A DNA stretch of 64,000 nucleotides. It comes from Brachycybe producta (taxonomy: Eukaryota > Arthropoda > Diplopoda > Playtdesmida > Andrognathidae). Below the pieces are notes generated by a model, which had not been told where the DNA came from, ran no database searches, and worked only from the letters and a program-made list of their open reading frames with translations. Positions 21,293 to 33,385 of the stretch are shown piece by piece (positions within the stretch are counted from its first letter, which is position 1; every line of letters starts with the position of its first letter). Location of the stretch: NCBI GenBank assembly GCA_036925085.1, contig JAUPFP010000014.1, positions 2,049,501 through 2,113,500 on the forward strand, in the 5' to 3' direction. A program made the translations under genes and the position numbers.

Positions 21293-22070
21293 CCCCTGAC
21301 TTGCCCCCCTCATGTGTGATGACTAAAGATGCTACCTGGTGGACAATCTCTGAACTTTCTCATACTGAAACACTGCAAAAGCAATCTATAAAGTTCTTAG
21401 AATTGCCACCAGGTGTCGTTTTCATTAGTTTTCACCAGTTTTTCTGGCTTTTGATTGTATTTTTATCAAAATATTTTGAGGATGTTTTTTTAAGATTTGC
21501 GATTTTGCAATTGTGACATTGTCCATATTTTCCATTCTATATTTGGCATTTATTTAAAAAAAAAACGTTCGCCAGGTGGCGTTTTTATTATTTACACCAG
21601 TTTTTGTCACCCCTTTTAGTTCTTACTCTACTTAGATTTATTTATTTTTTTGTATCAAAATATTGACAAATATTTTTCATAATTTTTTTAGGTGAAATTA
21701 TTGATATTTTATGTAAAAAAAAATGAGTGAATTCAAAATAAAGGTGGCGCTGTTTGATCGCTTTCTATCTTTTTTATGAAAACCTTTAAAGGAGTGTTTT
21801 TATTATTATTATTCTGTTCTCTTGTTTCTTGACCGAAATGCGGAAGCGAATAGATGAGGCCGCCTCGCACCTGACTGACTGAGAGAGAGTTCAGTTCACC
21901 CTCAATGTCACCTCCTCCTCCTCACTTGTTGCATCTTTTTTTAAAAGTGCAACATTTTACGATTGTTGTAATTCTATAAAATAACTTTAGCATAAGACAA
22001 AAGCAAAGCTTTTAAAACAAACAGAAGCTAAGCTTTGAAACTTTTCTTAGCAAGCTTTCTAGTTCAAAAT
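21293..22070. other. Intergenic stretch with three CTCF-like sites
   Basis: CCACCAGGTGTCG (about 21407), CCAGGTGGCG (21572) and AGGTGGCGCT (21742-21751) lie within 350 bp. The first two are followed by TTTTATTA/CATTAG and CACCAGTTTT, so they sit in a diverged duplicated segment (about 21400-21445 and 21565-21610). No gene seen. Confidence 0.45.
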
Positions 22071-22071
22071 T

Positions 22072-22232
22072 AATGCCTTAAATCTTTTCATATTTTTGAT
22101 ATCTTTTAAAATTTGTTTAAAAGTTAGATTACTTTTCAAACTGTCATAAAAAGTTTATTTTAGAAGATATCAAACATGAAGTTAATCAAAAAGTGATTGA
22201 GCTACCATTCTAGTTTCTAAAACACATTCAAG
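22072..22232. mobile_element. Family A MITE, copy A9
   Basis: TTTTTGATATCTTTTAAAATT in the left arm, CATAAAAAGTTTATTTTAG and GAGCTACCATTCTAGTTTC in the right arm. The left terminus is degraded. Confidence 0.65.
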
Positions 22233-22302
22233 TTTCTCTTAATTTTGCTCTCCTGAAAGCACAGTTTAAGGGGGATAATTTATGCTTTCGAAACTACTTT
22301 AA

Positions 22303-22640
22303 TTGAAGCAAAGTTTACCTCAAAGTTTACCCCAAAGGTTACCCCCAAAGGTTATCCCCAAAGGTTATCCCCAAAGGTTATCCCCAAAGGTTATCCCCAA
22401 AGGTTATCCCCAAAGGTTATCCCCAAAGGTTATCCCCAAAGGTTATCCCCAAAGGTTACCCCCAAAGTTTACCCCCAAAGTTTACCCCCAAAGTTTACCC
22501 CCAAAGTTTACCCCCAAAGTTTACCCCCAAAGTTTACCCCCAAAGTTTACCCCAAAGTTTACCCCAAAGTTTACCCCAAAGTTTATCTCAAAGTTTACCC
22601 CCAAAGGTTACCCCAAAGTTTGCCTCAAAGTTTACCCCCA
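22303..22640. repeat. 13-bp tandem array in two blocks
   Basis: First block: AAAGGTTATCCCC, 13 bp, about ten units to about 22455. Second block: AAAGTTTACCCCC, about twelve units to about 22640. The unit is open in the forward frames, giving a Pro/Lys-rich 13-residue periodic frame of 124 codons that I regard as an artefact. The C-rich strand resembles some telomeric repeats only superficially. Confidence 0.9.
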
Positions 22641-23769
22641 TCAGATCTATTTTTTTTTAAATAAAATATTCTATTAAAAGATGAAATTAATATTTTTCCT
22701 ACCTCATCAAAGTTACCAAAAAAATCGCATCAACCATTAAAAAAACCGCGCGAAAAAAGTACACTTTCCTTAAAAACTTTTCTGATAATTCCAAAGTTTT
22801 TCTTTACAAAAAAAAACTTCCAAAACGAACACAAAATAACAACACTTCGTAAATAATAATAGTCCTGAAGACACACAGAAAACTGTTCTTTTTTAAACAA
22901 AAAAGTCCCCAAAAAAATATTAAATAATAGTCCAAAAATTTAAAGTGAGAGAGACGTTGGAACCACGTGTTGCACAGAGGAAGTTTTTCCGCGACTGTCA
23001 AACAAAAAAGTAGAATGGTAAAACTAGGAAGTGGAGAGAGAAAGAGAGAGACGGACGGTCAAAAGTGGTTTCCCTTCTAAGTCACTCCCGTTCAGTTCGG
23101 TGGTTCCGTTCTTTTTTTTTGTATGTGTTGTGTGTCTATGAGAGATAGTTAAGAGAGAGAGAGATGTTTCTACATGTATAACGGGATTTGAAATGCGGTC
23201 AAGTCCAAGGCCCCTCCGAACTTTTATATATAACCACCACCTGAAACACCATGGAAGAAGGTGATGGGGAGGAGATTTGGGTAAAAAAAAAATATCTCTC
23301 TCTTCCCTCCTTATAACTGGTTGGCCTCCTATCTCTCTCTCTTTCAGTCTATTTCTATAATCTAAATGCATCACTGATCTTTTTTTTTTTTTCTTCATAC
23401 AAGTGTATAAGTGTGACGTCATGATGATGATGATGATGATGATTTTCCCGCCCTCTCTTTCTTTCTCTCTTTAAAAATTGAAATTGTGTTGGTCCTGTTT
23501 GTTGTGGAAGTCTAGTTAAATATATATCTCCACCCCTTGACCCTCACTTCCTCTTTCTATCTTATTATAATGAAAACCACCACCCCTTAAAAATAGAAAA
23601 CTTTGGGTAACCCGTTCTAGTATATAGAAAGAAGAAAAAAAAAAACAATTGGAAGTTTTCATCTTTTCTTTTAGTTATTTATGTTAATAATTTTTTTTAA
23701 GGTCTACAGGGCAAATGTTGACATAATAATATCAAAACCGAGTTTTAGAAGATTTTAATGTTGGTTAAG

Positions 23770-23808
<39 letters not shown>

Positions 23809-23966
23809 ATATTAAAAAAAAGTATTGGGTTTAATTCAAAATGGTTATTTAGTTGACCAACAATTTTTAAAAATGTTCTTCCGGTTTGATACCTTTAAAA
23901 TGGGTCTATGTGGTTGTTATACAACCCGACGACTTTTTGTCGTAGGAAAAAGTCTTTCAAAAATCA
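22641..23966. other. Purine/pyrimidine-tract rich intergenic region
   Basis: GA tracts at about 23032-23055, 23148-23163 and 23775-23807, CT at 23325-23345, GAT at 23421-23440. The minus-strand 132-codon frame near 23024-23422 is made of these tracts and shows no family signature. Confidence 0.45.
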
Positions 23967-23967
23967 C

Positions 23968-24265
23968 CGAAATGTTTCTCAATATGTGGTCCAAGTGCCA
24001 ATTGTGAAGTAACAATCTCGGTTAGATAAAAAAAAATTGTTCTTTCTAACTAAAAAAAAAAAAATAGTTAGAGGCTAGAACTCTAGTTGACTACTGATAG
24101 TAACTAGACATCTAGCCTCTATAACAAGCCTTTTCTGATTAGAAAAAGCATAATTGCACTTGCTCTAATGATGGTTGATGATAATGATTACTTCACAATT
24201 GGCACTTGGGCCCACAAATTGAGAAACATTCCGGTCGATATTGCATCAAAATCCGAGCCCTATTT
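23968..24265. mobile_element. Family C MITE, copy C4
   Basis: Left arm AATGTTTCTCAATATGTGG..CCAAGTGCC; centre GTTAGAGGCTAGAAC...CATCTAGCCTCTA; right arm GGCACTTGGGCCCACAAATTG, ending CATCAAAATCCGAGCCCTA. The outer left TIR is missing. Confidence 0.7.
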
Positions 24266-25258
24266 ATGAAAACTCTGAACATTTATTCATAAAAATATTT
24301 TCATTCTTAAAATTTTTTAAAGCAAACTTTTTTTTTAAAAAAAAAAAGACACCAAATTGTATGAACACACAAACACAGGTAAGACTGTGAGAAAGGACCA
24401 CTTTTTTTTTAAGTTAAAAAGTTAGGTGATCTTGATATGAACACTTCTTCTTATTCTGACATTTTCTAGTTTTTTAAACCAATCCCCTCTCTCTCTCTTT
24501 TGATTATACCTTAAAAATTATGGAAATTTGGTTCATTTTTACCCTATCCAGACATAAATTTCCCCCTTTTCACCCAAAAAAAATATAGTTTAATAAGAAA
24601 TAGAAGAAGAACCCTGAAGATGTGTCCATATAAAATCCCATAAAAGGGGAAAAAAGGGGAGAGAGAGAAAAAAATCCTTTACACAAAAAAGGGGAAAAAA
24701 TTTTTTTTCCTATATATTAAAGTGAAAAAATCCAGACATCAGCCGAAAAAAAAAGGGCTCAGAAAAGACCCTTTAAACACAAAAAAAATCTATCTAGACG
24801 GGACTTTTTTTTTTCTTAATTTATAAAAAGTGACTTGAGGAGGGGGGGGGGGGGTGGTTTAAATAAAAAAAGAAGAGTGAAAAAGTGGTATTTCACCCTT
24901 AAAAAAAGGGGTCTCTTTATATTTGAGATGCATTTTTATAAGAACCTTTAAGAAAAAAAACCCTTAAAATGTAAACGTTTAAGGGGCCCTTTTCCTCCTT
25001 TTTAATGTTTAACCAAACTAAGGAAGGGTTTTTTTTTCTTCTTTCGGGATCTTTATGTAGGATTTTTCCCTTTTCTTACCTGGATTTTTTTTTTGTTAGG
25101 AAGGGTTTTTTTTTTTACTCCTTTTCAGAGTTTTTTCTTATAAAAAAAAAACCTTTGTGTCCTAAAAAGTTCTTTCATTTTTATGAAACTAGTTAAATTT
25201 TGAAGAGTGGTGATTGTTAAACATATTTACTATTTTTTTTTTCTGGCTTATAAATTTA
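24266..25258. other. Homopolymer-rich stretch, nothing coding
   Basis: Many A- and T-runs, a G-run at about 24841-24853. No supported gene. Confidence 0.45.
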
Positions 25259-25261
25259 TAA

Positions 25262-26620
25262 TCCTGAGAGTTTCTAGCAAAATGTTGTTAGTTTACTTGA
25301 AGCTTTATTAGAAATAATGTTTACTTGGCTTCTAATTATCTCGAGAGATAGTTTTATGTCGCAGAACACTGTTCATATTGCAAAGTTTCTACCTGAGAGT
25401 CGAATTAATAGGAAGTTTCAGCTTAGAAGTTTACCACCTTGAGAGTCTCTTTCGGTATATAGTTTCTAGCTCTCAAGTCTGCAGATTGACAGTTTTCTGT
25501 CTCTGATCATCTTTAGATTGCAATTTTTATTCATCTGAAAGTATCCTGAGTGATTCTAGCTGATAATTTTACCACCTGAGAGTCACTTGCATTGTTCTAT
25601 CTTAGAATTTTACCATCTGAGAGTCGCTTTTTAGTTTTTCGCTCTCAAGTTATGCAATTTCCTGTCTCTGAACATCTTCAGATTGCAATATCTGATTGCA
25701 ATAATCTGAAAGTGTTTCTATCTGATAATTTTACCACCTGAGTGTTTCCTGAATATTTTTGTAAGACTTTTTTACCATCTGAGAGTAGCTTTTTACTTTC
25801 TCGCTCTCAAGTTATGGCAATTTCCCGTCTCTAAACATCTTCATATTGCAATATCTAAAAGTTTCCTGAATGATTATCACTGTTAATTTTGTCACCTGAG
25901 AGTCTCGTGAATGTTTTACCTATGACTTTTACCATCTGAGAGTCACTTTTTAGCTTCTCGCTCTCAAGTTATGGCAATTTCTTGTCTCTGAACATCTTCA
26001 GATTGCATTATTTCTATCTGAAAGTTTTCTAAGTGTTTCTAGCTGATAATTTTTATCACCTGAGAGTTTCCTGAATGTTTTTATAAGACTTTTTACCATC
26101 TGAGAGTAGCTTTTTACTTTCTCGCTCTCAAGTTATTGCAATTTCCCGTCTCTGAACATCTTCAGATTGCAATATTTCTATCTGAATGTTTTCTAAGTGT
26201 TTCTTCTAGCTGATAATTTTTATTACCTGAGAGTCACCTGCATGTTTTACCTAATAGACTTTTACCATCTGAGAGTCACCTGCAGTGTTCTATCTTAGAA
26301 TTTTATCATCTGAGAGTAGCTTTTTTCTTTTCTGACTCTCAAGTTATGGCAATTTCCCGTCTCTGAACATCTTCAGATTGCAATATTTCTATCTGAAAGT
26401 GTTTCTGTCTTATAATTTTAATACCTGAGAGTTTCCTGAATGTTTAAAGTAAAAACATTCAAGAAACTCAGGTGTTATAAAAAATTAACATCTAGAAACA
26501 AATTTTCAGATGGACATATTCGAATATCCTCAAAGACTTTTACCATCTGAGAGTTTCTTTTTTTAGTTTCTCAGGAACACATTCAGGCTGTCTGAAAAAG
26601 TGTCCTGAGACAGAAAAAAA
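25262..26620. repeat. Higher-order tandem repeat, about 160-bp period
   Basis: GCTCTCAAGTTATG recurs at about 25642, 25804, 25959, 26123 and 26335 with relatives at 25470; each unit also has ACCTGAGAGT, ACCATCTGAGAGT, AATTTCCCGTCTCTGAACATC and TTCAGATTGCAATAT. Within a unit the octamer CTGAGAGT appears twice, so the array has a nested origin. About eight units, moderately diverged, the last with an inverted piece near 26440-26520 (CATTCAAGAAACTCAGGTG). Confidence 0.8.
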
Positions 26621-27318
26621 ACCCCTATAAAGTGGACTTTTGGGCAGTTTTATTTGTTGTCACCCATGACTACAATTTGTATACAATGGGATTGGAGGCC
26701 AACTTTTTTTTTTTTAGCAATCATTGTTATCTATGGATATTGCCGGCCACTGTGTATAGGTCAGTGAGGGACGTCTATAATAGGATGTTAGAAGGGGAGG
26801 GGGGTTGGTCAGTGGGTGGTCACTAGTGGTCACCTCACCTCAAACTCTCCTCCTCAGAACTTCTCTTCAAAAGAGAGAAATGAAGGAAGTTGTCTCACAG
26901 ATTTCACAAAACAGGGAAATAAAATGTAATTTTTGAGGAGGGGGAGGGGGGGGGGGGGTGGACAAAGATTTCTTCCTATTTGTGGTTCACGAAATGGAAC
27001 CATATTTGGAACATACAAAAACACTCTCTTTTGAGTCCCTTATCCCTGTAAAATAGGGGGACAAACATTGGGAATCTTTATAACGGGACTTTTTTTTTTT
27101 GATTTTCTTTAGTTTTTTGATCAAATTTTCTCATCATGTCATAAGATGGAAATCCCATTGAAATTTAGGCTTTTTTTTCATATAGGGATGGGTTTTGTTG
27201 TTTGTTAGGTAACTTAGGTAATAAGGAAAGGGGCATCTTTTGCACCCCCGATTTATTTTGGGATAAAAGATGGCCCGTTTCTTACAGATTTCAGTTTCTT
27301 TGCAAAGTGATGAGAACA
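26621..27318. other. Intergenic stretch, nothing recognised
   Basis: G-run near 26948-26959. Small open frames here lack any recognisable signature. Confidence 0.45.
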
Positions 27319-27319
27319 A

Positions 27320-27985
27320 GTTTTATATAAAAGTATTCAGAATTTAATTGAAATGATTTAAAATAATCAAGATTTTATTTGAAATGTTTTAAAAAATTTA
27401 AGAATTTATTTGAAATGATTTAAAAAAAAATTAAGAATTTATTTGAAATGATTTAAAAAATATTAAGAATTTATTTGAAATGATTTAAAAAATATTAAGA
27501 TTTTATTTGAAATGATTTAAAAAATATTAAGAATTTATTTGAAATGATTTAAAAAAAAATTAAGAATTTATTTGAAATGATTTAAAAATATTTAAGAATT
27601 TATTTGAAATGATTTAAAAAAAAATTAAGAATTTATTTGAAATGATTTAAAAAAAAATTAAGAATTTATTTGAAATGATTTAAAAATATTTAAGAATTTA
27701 TTTGAAATGATTTAAAAAATATTAAGAATTTATTTGAAATGATTTAAAAAATATTAAGATTTTATTTGAAATGATTTTTAAAAAAATTAAGAATTTATTT
27801 GAAATGATTTTTAAAAAAATTAAGAATTTATTTGAAATGATTTAAAAATATTCAATAATTTTTTTGAAATGATTTAAAAATATTCAAGAATTTATTTGAA
27901 ATGATTTAAAAATATTCAAAAATTTATTTGAAATGATTTAAAATTATTCAAAAAATTTATTTGAAATGGTTTAAAAATATTCAGA
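27320..27985. repeat. About 32-bp tandem array
   Basis: Unit AAGAATTTATTTGAAATGAT then TTAAAAAATATT (31-33 bp), about 20 copies, with diverged units at each edge (TATTCAAGAATT on the right). Confidence 0.9.
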
Positions 27986-28911
27986 ATTTAACCAATTTTT
28001 TTAGAACCAAAGAGTTCGATAATTAGCTGTTTATAAACCATACATATTTTAATTAAAATTAATTTCATTAATTAATATTTTTTAAATTTAAATTGTCTAC
28101 TTTTAGTTTTTTTTTGTTAAATTTTATTTTTCTAAATACTTCTTTTAAAAAAAAATTAACGTTTGGGTCGCGACCCCCATACGTGTGAAACACTGTTCCA
28201 TATATATATAATATATCAACTTACATTTATGAGACACCAACATGCTCATAAAGTGTGTATGTTGTTATCTTTGTGTGTAACTTGTTCTATTTCCGTGACT
28301 GAATTATTTTAACATAGGAAAAAGCTGTTTCAAGTTCAACCTAGGTCACCATTGAGGGCACCATCATAATATATTATAAATAGATAGGAAAAAGTACCAA
28401 AAAAAAAGGGGGTGGGGGGTTGGGAGGTGTCGTTCTGCACCTCTGATTCATTATTATTAAAAATCCCATAACAAAAACCTCATTTGAATGATAAAGGGGG
28501 GGTTTTTTGTTTCAAGTTCTCTTCCATTATTGAAAGATAACAATGTAAACTCGTTTACACACTAAACTTTACTTTTTTTTTAAATATTAAAGTTTAACTC
28601 ATTTTTCTGACTCCGCCCACCTTAACCACCTCCTCCTTTTTCTATGTAGAATTTGCATATATATTTTTTTTACAAAAAAAAATCGTCCCCATTAAGGGCA
28701 TTAGGCCACGGTGGCACAAGTTTTTTTTTTCTCGGTCTGTTGTTGTTTTTAGGTGAATTGGGTGAGAGAAGGAAAAAGGGATGAAACTTAATAATAATAA
28801 TATTATTATAACAAGTAAGGTGGGGAGAATTATTATTAGTTACATATTTTTCTATGAGGTTCTTATATAATTAGAAAATCTCCATTAATTGATATTCAGG
28901 ATGGTTAGTTA
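27986..28911. other. AT-rich stretch with possible hAT terminus
   Basis: At about 28166-28200 GGGTCGCGACCCCC is followed by ACGTGTGAAACACTG. On the reverse strand this reads CAGTGTTTCACAC...GGGGGTCGCGACCC, the layout of many hAT element ends. The partner end was not found. Otherwise AT-rich with no gene. Confidence 0.35.
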
Positions 28912-29216
28912 TACCTACAGTAGTTACACACACCTGATAATTTAAATGCGTTTAAATAATAAACGTGTTCTGTATACAGAGCCCTGTGAAGGACAAACGA
29001 ACAATATGTCGAATTTAATTTATTCAGTTAATTATTCTGAAAATATTGAGTTAATTAACTTAAATATAATCAGATAAACTATTGATTTAGTATTTCAATT
29101 TAAAATATTAATAATAAAGTCAATTTTTATTTTGTTTATGTGTCCTTAACTGTATTCCGTATAATTCACCTAAACACATTTAATTTGAATTCATTTAACT
29201 CATGTGTGTACAAATG
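28912..29216. repeat. Family B MITE, copy B3
   Basis: Left TACCTACAGTAGTTACACAC, interior ACAGAGCCCTGTGAAGGAC and AATATGTCGAATT, right CATGTGTGTACAAATG. The right end is joined directly to a family C fragment. Confidence 0.7.
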
Positions 29217-29217
29217 A

Positions 29218-29293
29218 TTGATTTACTTCAGAATTGGCATTTGTGCCACAAATTGAGAACCATTTGCTAGATATTGCATAAAAATCCGAGCTC
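29218..29293 (+). mobile_element. Family C MITE, right-end fragment C5
   Basis: CTTCAGAATTGGCATTTGTG, CCACAAATTGAGAACC and CATAAAAATCCGAGCTC: only the right arm remains. Confidence 0.6.
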
Positions 29294-29386
29294 TTATGAT
29301 TATAAAATAGCATAAACTTTATTTTATTAAACTTTATTTTTTTTTTTACTCTTGTTTTAGTTGTTGTAAATTGTTGATTTCTTTTT

Positions 29387-31016
29387 TAGGAATGGGACAT
29401 TCGAATTCTCGAATCCGGCGAATCTTGAAAAATATTCGAGAGTCGAAAACTCGAATCTTCACGCTTTTTTCGTCTTTCGAATCCGGCGAATCTTGAAAAA
29501 TATTCGAGAGTCGAAAACTCGAATCTTCACGCTTTTTTCGTCTTTCGAATCTTTCGAATCCTAACCTTACAAAAAAACTGTTAAAAACTTTGGTAAAATT
29601 TAGGGATCGCACATTCGAATCTTCGAATCCCGCGAATCTTGAAAAATATTCGAGATACGAAAATTCGAATCTTCACGCTTATTTCGTATTTCGAATTCTA
29701 ATCTTAAGAAAAAATCTGTTAAAAACTTTGGTAAAATTAGTTTTAAGTCCATTGACGTTTAATAGAAACGTTCACTAATAAAAAAAAACCCGGCAATTGT
29801 TGCAATTTCGGTGGTTATCCGGATCACCAATGGATCACCTTGTGGCGACCCTGAGTGCCACACTGTGTTTTTTTATTATTAATAATTTAATATTTAATAT
29901 TATTTCATTTATTTGTATCTTTTTAATGAATAATATAGGATTCTTATATGAAGGATTCGAATCCGAATGATTCGAGAAAATTTAGGATTCGTCCCACCTG
30001 TGATTTTTTTTAAAAATTTCTTGTTTAATTATGTTTTCTATTCATTTTTGAGAAAGAAAAAAAACAAGAAACACCTTCACAGTTGTTTTTGTATTTTCTA
30101 AAAAAAAATATGTTAACCCTTTCGTTAGTTTGGTTTAAAAAAAAACAAATCTGTAAGTAAATCTCAAGAATTCCATAATAAAGGATTTGCTCTCTATTTA
30201 ATAGACCAATGAATTTCTAGGTGAAAAGTTTTCTTTCTCTTCTTATGTTTCGCTAAAAAAAAATTTGAAGAAGAAAAAACGATTTTCCCTTTGAAACTTG
30301 TGACCCACTTGTTCAAAATTAAATATTTTACATCAAAAATGAATATAAATATAAACAAGAAGAAATTTTTATAAAAAAAATCAATATTTAATACTTAAAT
30401 CGAAATGTCGGGAATTTTAACTGAGTTTTCGTCAAATATTTATTTGTGAAATTAATTTCTTTGATTTTTTTAGAGGCGGAACGAATTCTAAATTTTTTCG
30501 AATCCGAATCCTAAAGGGTTCTCGAATCCTTCATATAAGAATCCTATATTATTCATTAAGAAGATACAAATAAATGACATAATATTAAATATTAATTTAT
30601 TAATAAAAAAAAAACAAGGTGATGATATTGGTGATCCGGATAACCACCGAAATTGCAACAATCGCCGGTTTTTTTTTTCGTTAGTGAACGCTTCTATTAG
30701 ACGTCAATGGAGCTAAAACTTAAATTTTACCAAAGTTTTTAACAGTTTTTTTAAGGTTAGGATTCGAAAGATTCGAAAGACGAAAAAAGCACAAAAGATT
30801 CGAGTTTTCGAATCTCGAATATTTTTCAAGATTCGCGGGATTCGAATGTCCCATCCCTAATTAAAACTAATTTTTACCAAAGTTTTAACAGTTTTATTTA
30901 GGTTAGAATTCGAAAGATTCGAAATACGTAAAAAGCACGAAGATTCGAGTTTTCGAATCTCGAATATTTTTCAAGATTCGCCGGATTCTCGAGTATTCAA
31001 ATGTTGTGACATCCCT
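29387..31016. mobile_element. 1.6-kb fold-back element with hAT-like ends
   Basis: Two long inverted arms (about 29387-29995 and about 30475-31016) enclose a loop of about 480 bp. Arm landmarks in mirror order: GGGACATTCGAAT, CGAATCTTGAAAAATATTCG, GTTAAAAACTTTGGTAAAATT, GACGTTTAATAGAAACG, TTGCAATTTCGGTGGTTATC, CGGATCACCAATGG. The arms contain repeated blocks: TTGAAAAATATTCGAGAGTC occurs twice about 70 bp apart, and a third diverged block starts at about 29603. TAGGGATGGGACATTCGAAT, seen in several block ends, resembles hAT termini (TAGGG). No transposase seen in the loop. Confidence 0.75.
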
Positions 31017-31466
31017 AATTTTTTTGTTTTTTTAAAACTTTCTAAGAAACATTTCAATTTTCAAAAGAAAAAAAAACTAACTTCAAAAGATTGAGATCAG
31101 TTGACGTCACACACACAATGTGTATAATGAGTGTATAATAATATAAGGAACGGTTGACTTGAGTGAGTTGTTCGAATGAAGGTCTAGGCTACTAGGCCGT
31201 CAGGCCAATAACTTCTTTAGAACTTTTTTTTATAATGTTAATGTCTATGATGAAAACGATGATGATGATGATGATGATGATAAGGAGGTTTTCCATTCTG
31301 GAAGAAAGAAAGAAGAAGAAGTCTTGTTTATTTTTAAATAACATACACACAATTAATAAAAATATATGTTGTAGAAAAGCTAGCAATTCAACTTAGTAAA
31401 CCTCTGCAAAATCAGCTCGAGGGCCTTTTTGGCACATGGGGATAATTTCCAATCATAAGTAACTAC
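31017..31466. other. Stretch with GAT microsatellite, nothing coding
   Basis: GAT repeat near 31256-31282. AATCAGCTCGAGGGCC at about 31409 with GGGGATAATTTCCAATCA just after is partly repeated at about 32068-32117, on the other side of the next element. Confidence 0.45.
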
Positions 31467-31911
31467 TAGGGTGCGTTCAGACTACTCGGGCTAGGCGAGG
31501 TGGCCTAGGCGAGCTCGTCTGGCTCCGTTTGTTGTCGGTACATCAAAGAGGTTGCTCGTCAAGACTTTGCAAGTCATTGGACCCAGGACGAGTACAGTTT
31601 AGTTGACTTGCTGTACTCGTCGACAAGCCCGAGTAATGTGGACAGACTCGCGAGTGGCGATACAAGTAGCACGAGTAACGGCATGCCAGGAGCTCATCTG
31701 GCTCCGCTTGATGTCGGTACATCAAAGAGGTTACTCGTCAAGACTTTGCAAGTCATTGGACCCGAGACGAGCACAGTTTAGTTGACTCGCTGTGCTCGTG
31801 GCGGTTCTCCCAACAGTGACTGCATGATATTAAAACTTGCACTCTTGTCGTCGCTCATCGGATCCGCACGAGTCAAAGCCTCTCGAGTAACTGAACCCTC
31901 AACCCTCAGTT

Positions 31912-31946
<35 letters not shown>

Positions 31947-32009
31947 GAGCCCAAGCCCAACAAGTCAACAAGGGCACAAGTCCGAGCACGAGTAGACTGA
32001 ACGCACCCT
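31467..32009. mobile_element. GC-rich hAT-like MITE with internal duplication
   Basis: Left end TAGGGTGCGTTCAGACTACTC, right end GAGTAGACTGAACGCACCCTT, a strong inverted pair with hAT-style TAGGG start. Inside, a block of about 115 bp occurs twice, 178 bp apart (about 31510-31625 and 31688-31803; landmarks TCTGGCTCCGYTTGWTGTCG, TACATCAAAGAGGTTRCTCG, AAGACTTTGCAAGTCATTGG). A GA microsatellite (31915-31943) sits near the right end. No transposase frame. Confidence 0.7.
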
Positions 32010-32890
32010 TACTTAGACAAAGTTTAGGCTTCGTCAAATTCAATTCAGTTCAATCAAGTACACTTGCAATCAGCTCGAGAGCCATGTGACAGGGGGGGGG
32101 GGGAATTCCCAATCACAAATGGTTGTCCCTGAGACGAGGCATAGACATCATCGTCAAAAGAGAACTATGTGCTGGAAGAGAAAGACCACAAATAAGGCAT
32201 CAGTTTCTAGCTTTTATTCCATCTAACAATGCTTTGTTCTCTACAGCTAGCAAGCGTTCAAGAAGGGCAATATATTTTTTTTTTGCTCAGCTCTCTCTCT
32301 CTCTCTCTCTCTATGGTTTGCTAGTGATTCTGGCAAAAATATAGCTTAGATGTGTTTTGAGCTTAGAAGTTTGACTCCAATTTCTATCTGGAACCTTGTT
32401 AAGATTCACTATAACTACTAAATCAATCAATAAATCCTTAACATCGCCACCTAAAAAGGTTAGATAACTAAGGTATCTGGCGAGCGAAGCGAGGTGGCAC
32501 TACCATTTCTCTCCATATAAAAGATCAAAGGACCCTTACAGCCAAGTCTAGCCTCTAGCTCCAAATAAGTTGAAGCTATTTCCTGTATATAAATATAATC
32601 AGCAAAATGTTAGGTGTATTTCCTGGAGAGCTGTATTTTCTATCACCATATTACATAAAAAGGTGTAACCAAAATATTAGGTCACCAGGTGTGTGTGTTT
32701 AAAAGAGGAGAGGGTTTTCAGGTAGAGAGGGTAGAAGTAAGGGGGAGGGGGGTCTAATGTAATCTTCAACTCATTTTAGAAACTCGGAATTTCATCATTT
32801 TCTCAAAAGTTAATTGAGAGTTTATTATTAATTAATTATAATTGTTATTAATTATTAGTAATAATTTTCTGACTTTTTTAAAAAAATAAA
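32010..32890. other. Intergenic stretch, nothing recognised
   Basis: G-run near 32092-32103, CT tract 32290-32310. ATCGCCACCT at 32443 is a weak CTCF-like variant. No supported gene. Confidence 0.45.
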
Positions 32891-32894
32891 AACA

Positions 32895-33385
32895 ACCATT
32901 ATTGGCATAAATTGCATAATTTCTAAAAAATAATTTACACATTTTTTATGAATTTTTTTTTGCATAAATTGCATAATTTCGAAAAATAATTTGCATATTT
33001 TTTTATAAATTTTTATTTGCATAAATTGCATAATTTCGAAAAATAATTTGCATATTTTTTTATGAATTTATTTTTGCATAAATTGCATAATTTCTAAAAA
33101 TAATTTGTATATTTTTTTATATATTTTTATTTGCATAAATTGCATAATTTCGAAAAATAATTTGCATATTTTTTTATGAATTTATTTTTGCATAAATTGC
33201 ATAATTTCGAAAAATAATTTGCGTATTTTTTATGAATTTTTTTTTTGTATAAATTGCATGATTTCGAAAAATAATTTACACATTTTTTATGAATTTTTAT
33301 TTGCATAAATTTCATAATTTCGAAAAATAATTTGCGTATTTTTATGAATTTTTATTGGCATAAAATGTATGATTTCTAAAAAAAA
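32895..33385. repeat. 57-bp tandem array, about nine units
   Basis: Unit contains TGCATAAATTGCATAATTTC, GAAAAATAATTTGCATATTT and TTTTATGAATTTTTATT. The 57-bp length is divisible by 3, so a minus-strand frame reads a Lys/Asn/Cys-rich 19-residue repeat; I consider it non-coding. Confidence 0.9.

Noticed and set aside
22303..22677. Pro/Lys-rich 124-codon frame; also a telomere-like repeat
   Set aside because: It is the translation of a 13-bp array, and the unit matches no known animal telomere repeat; the array is also internal.
31192..31386. Isoleucine-rich small frame
   Set aside because: Encoded by a GAT microsatellite read on the minus strand.
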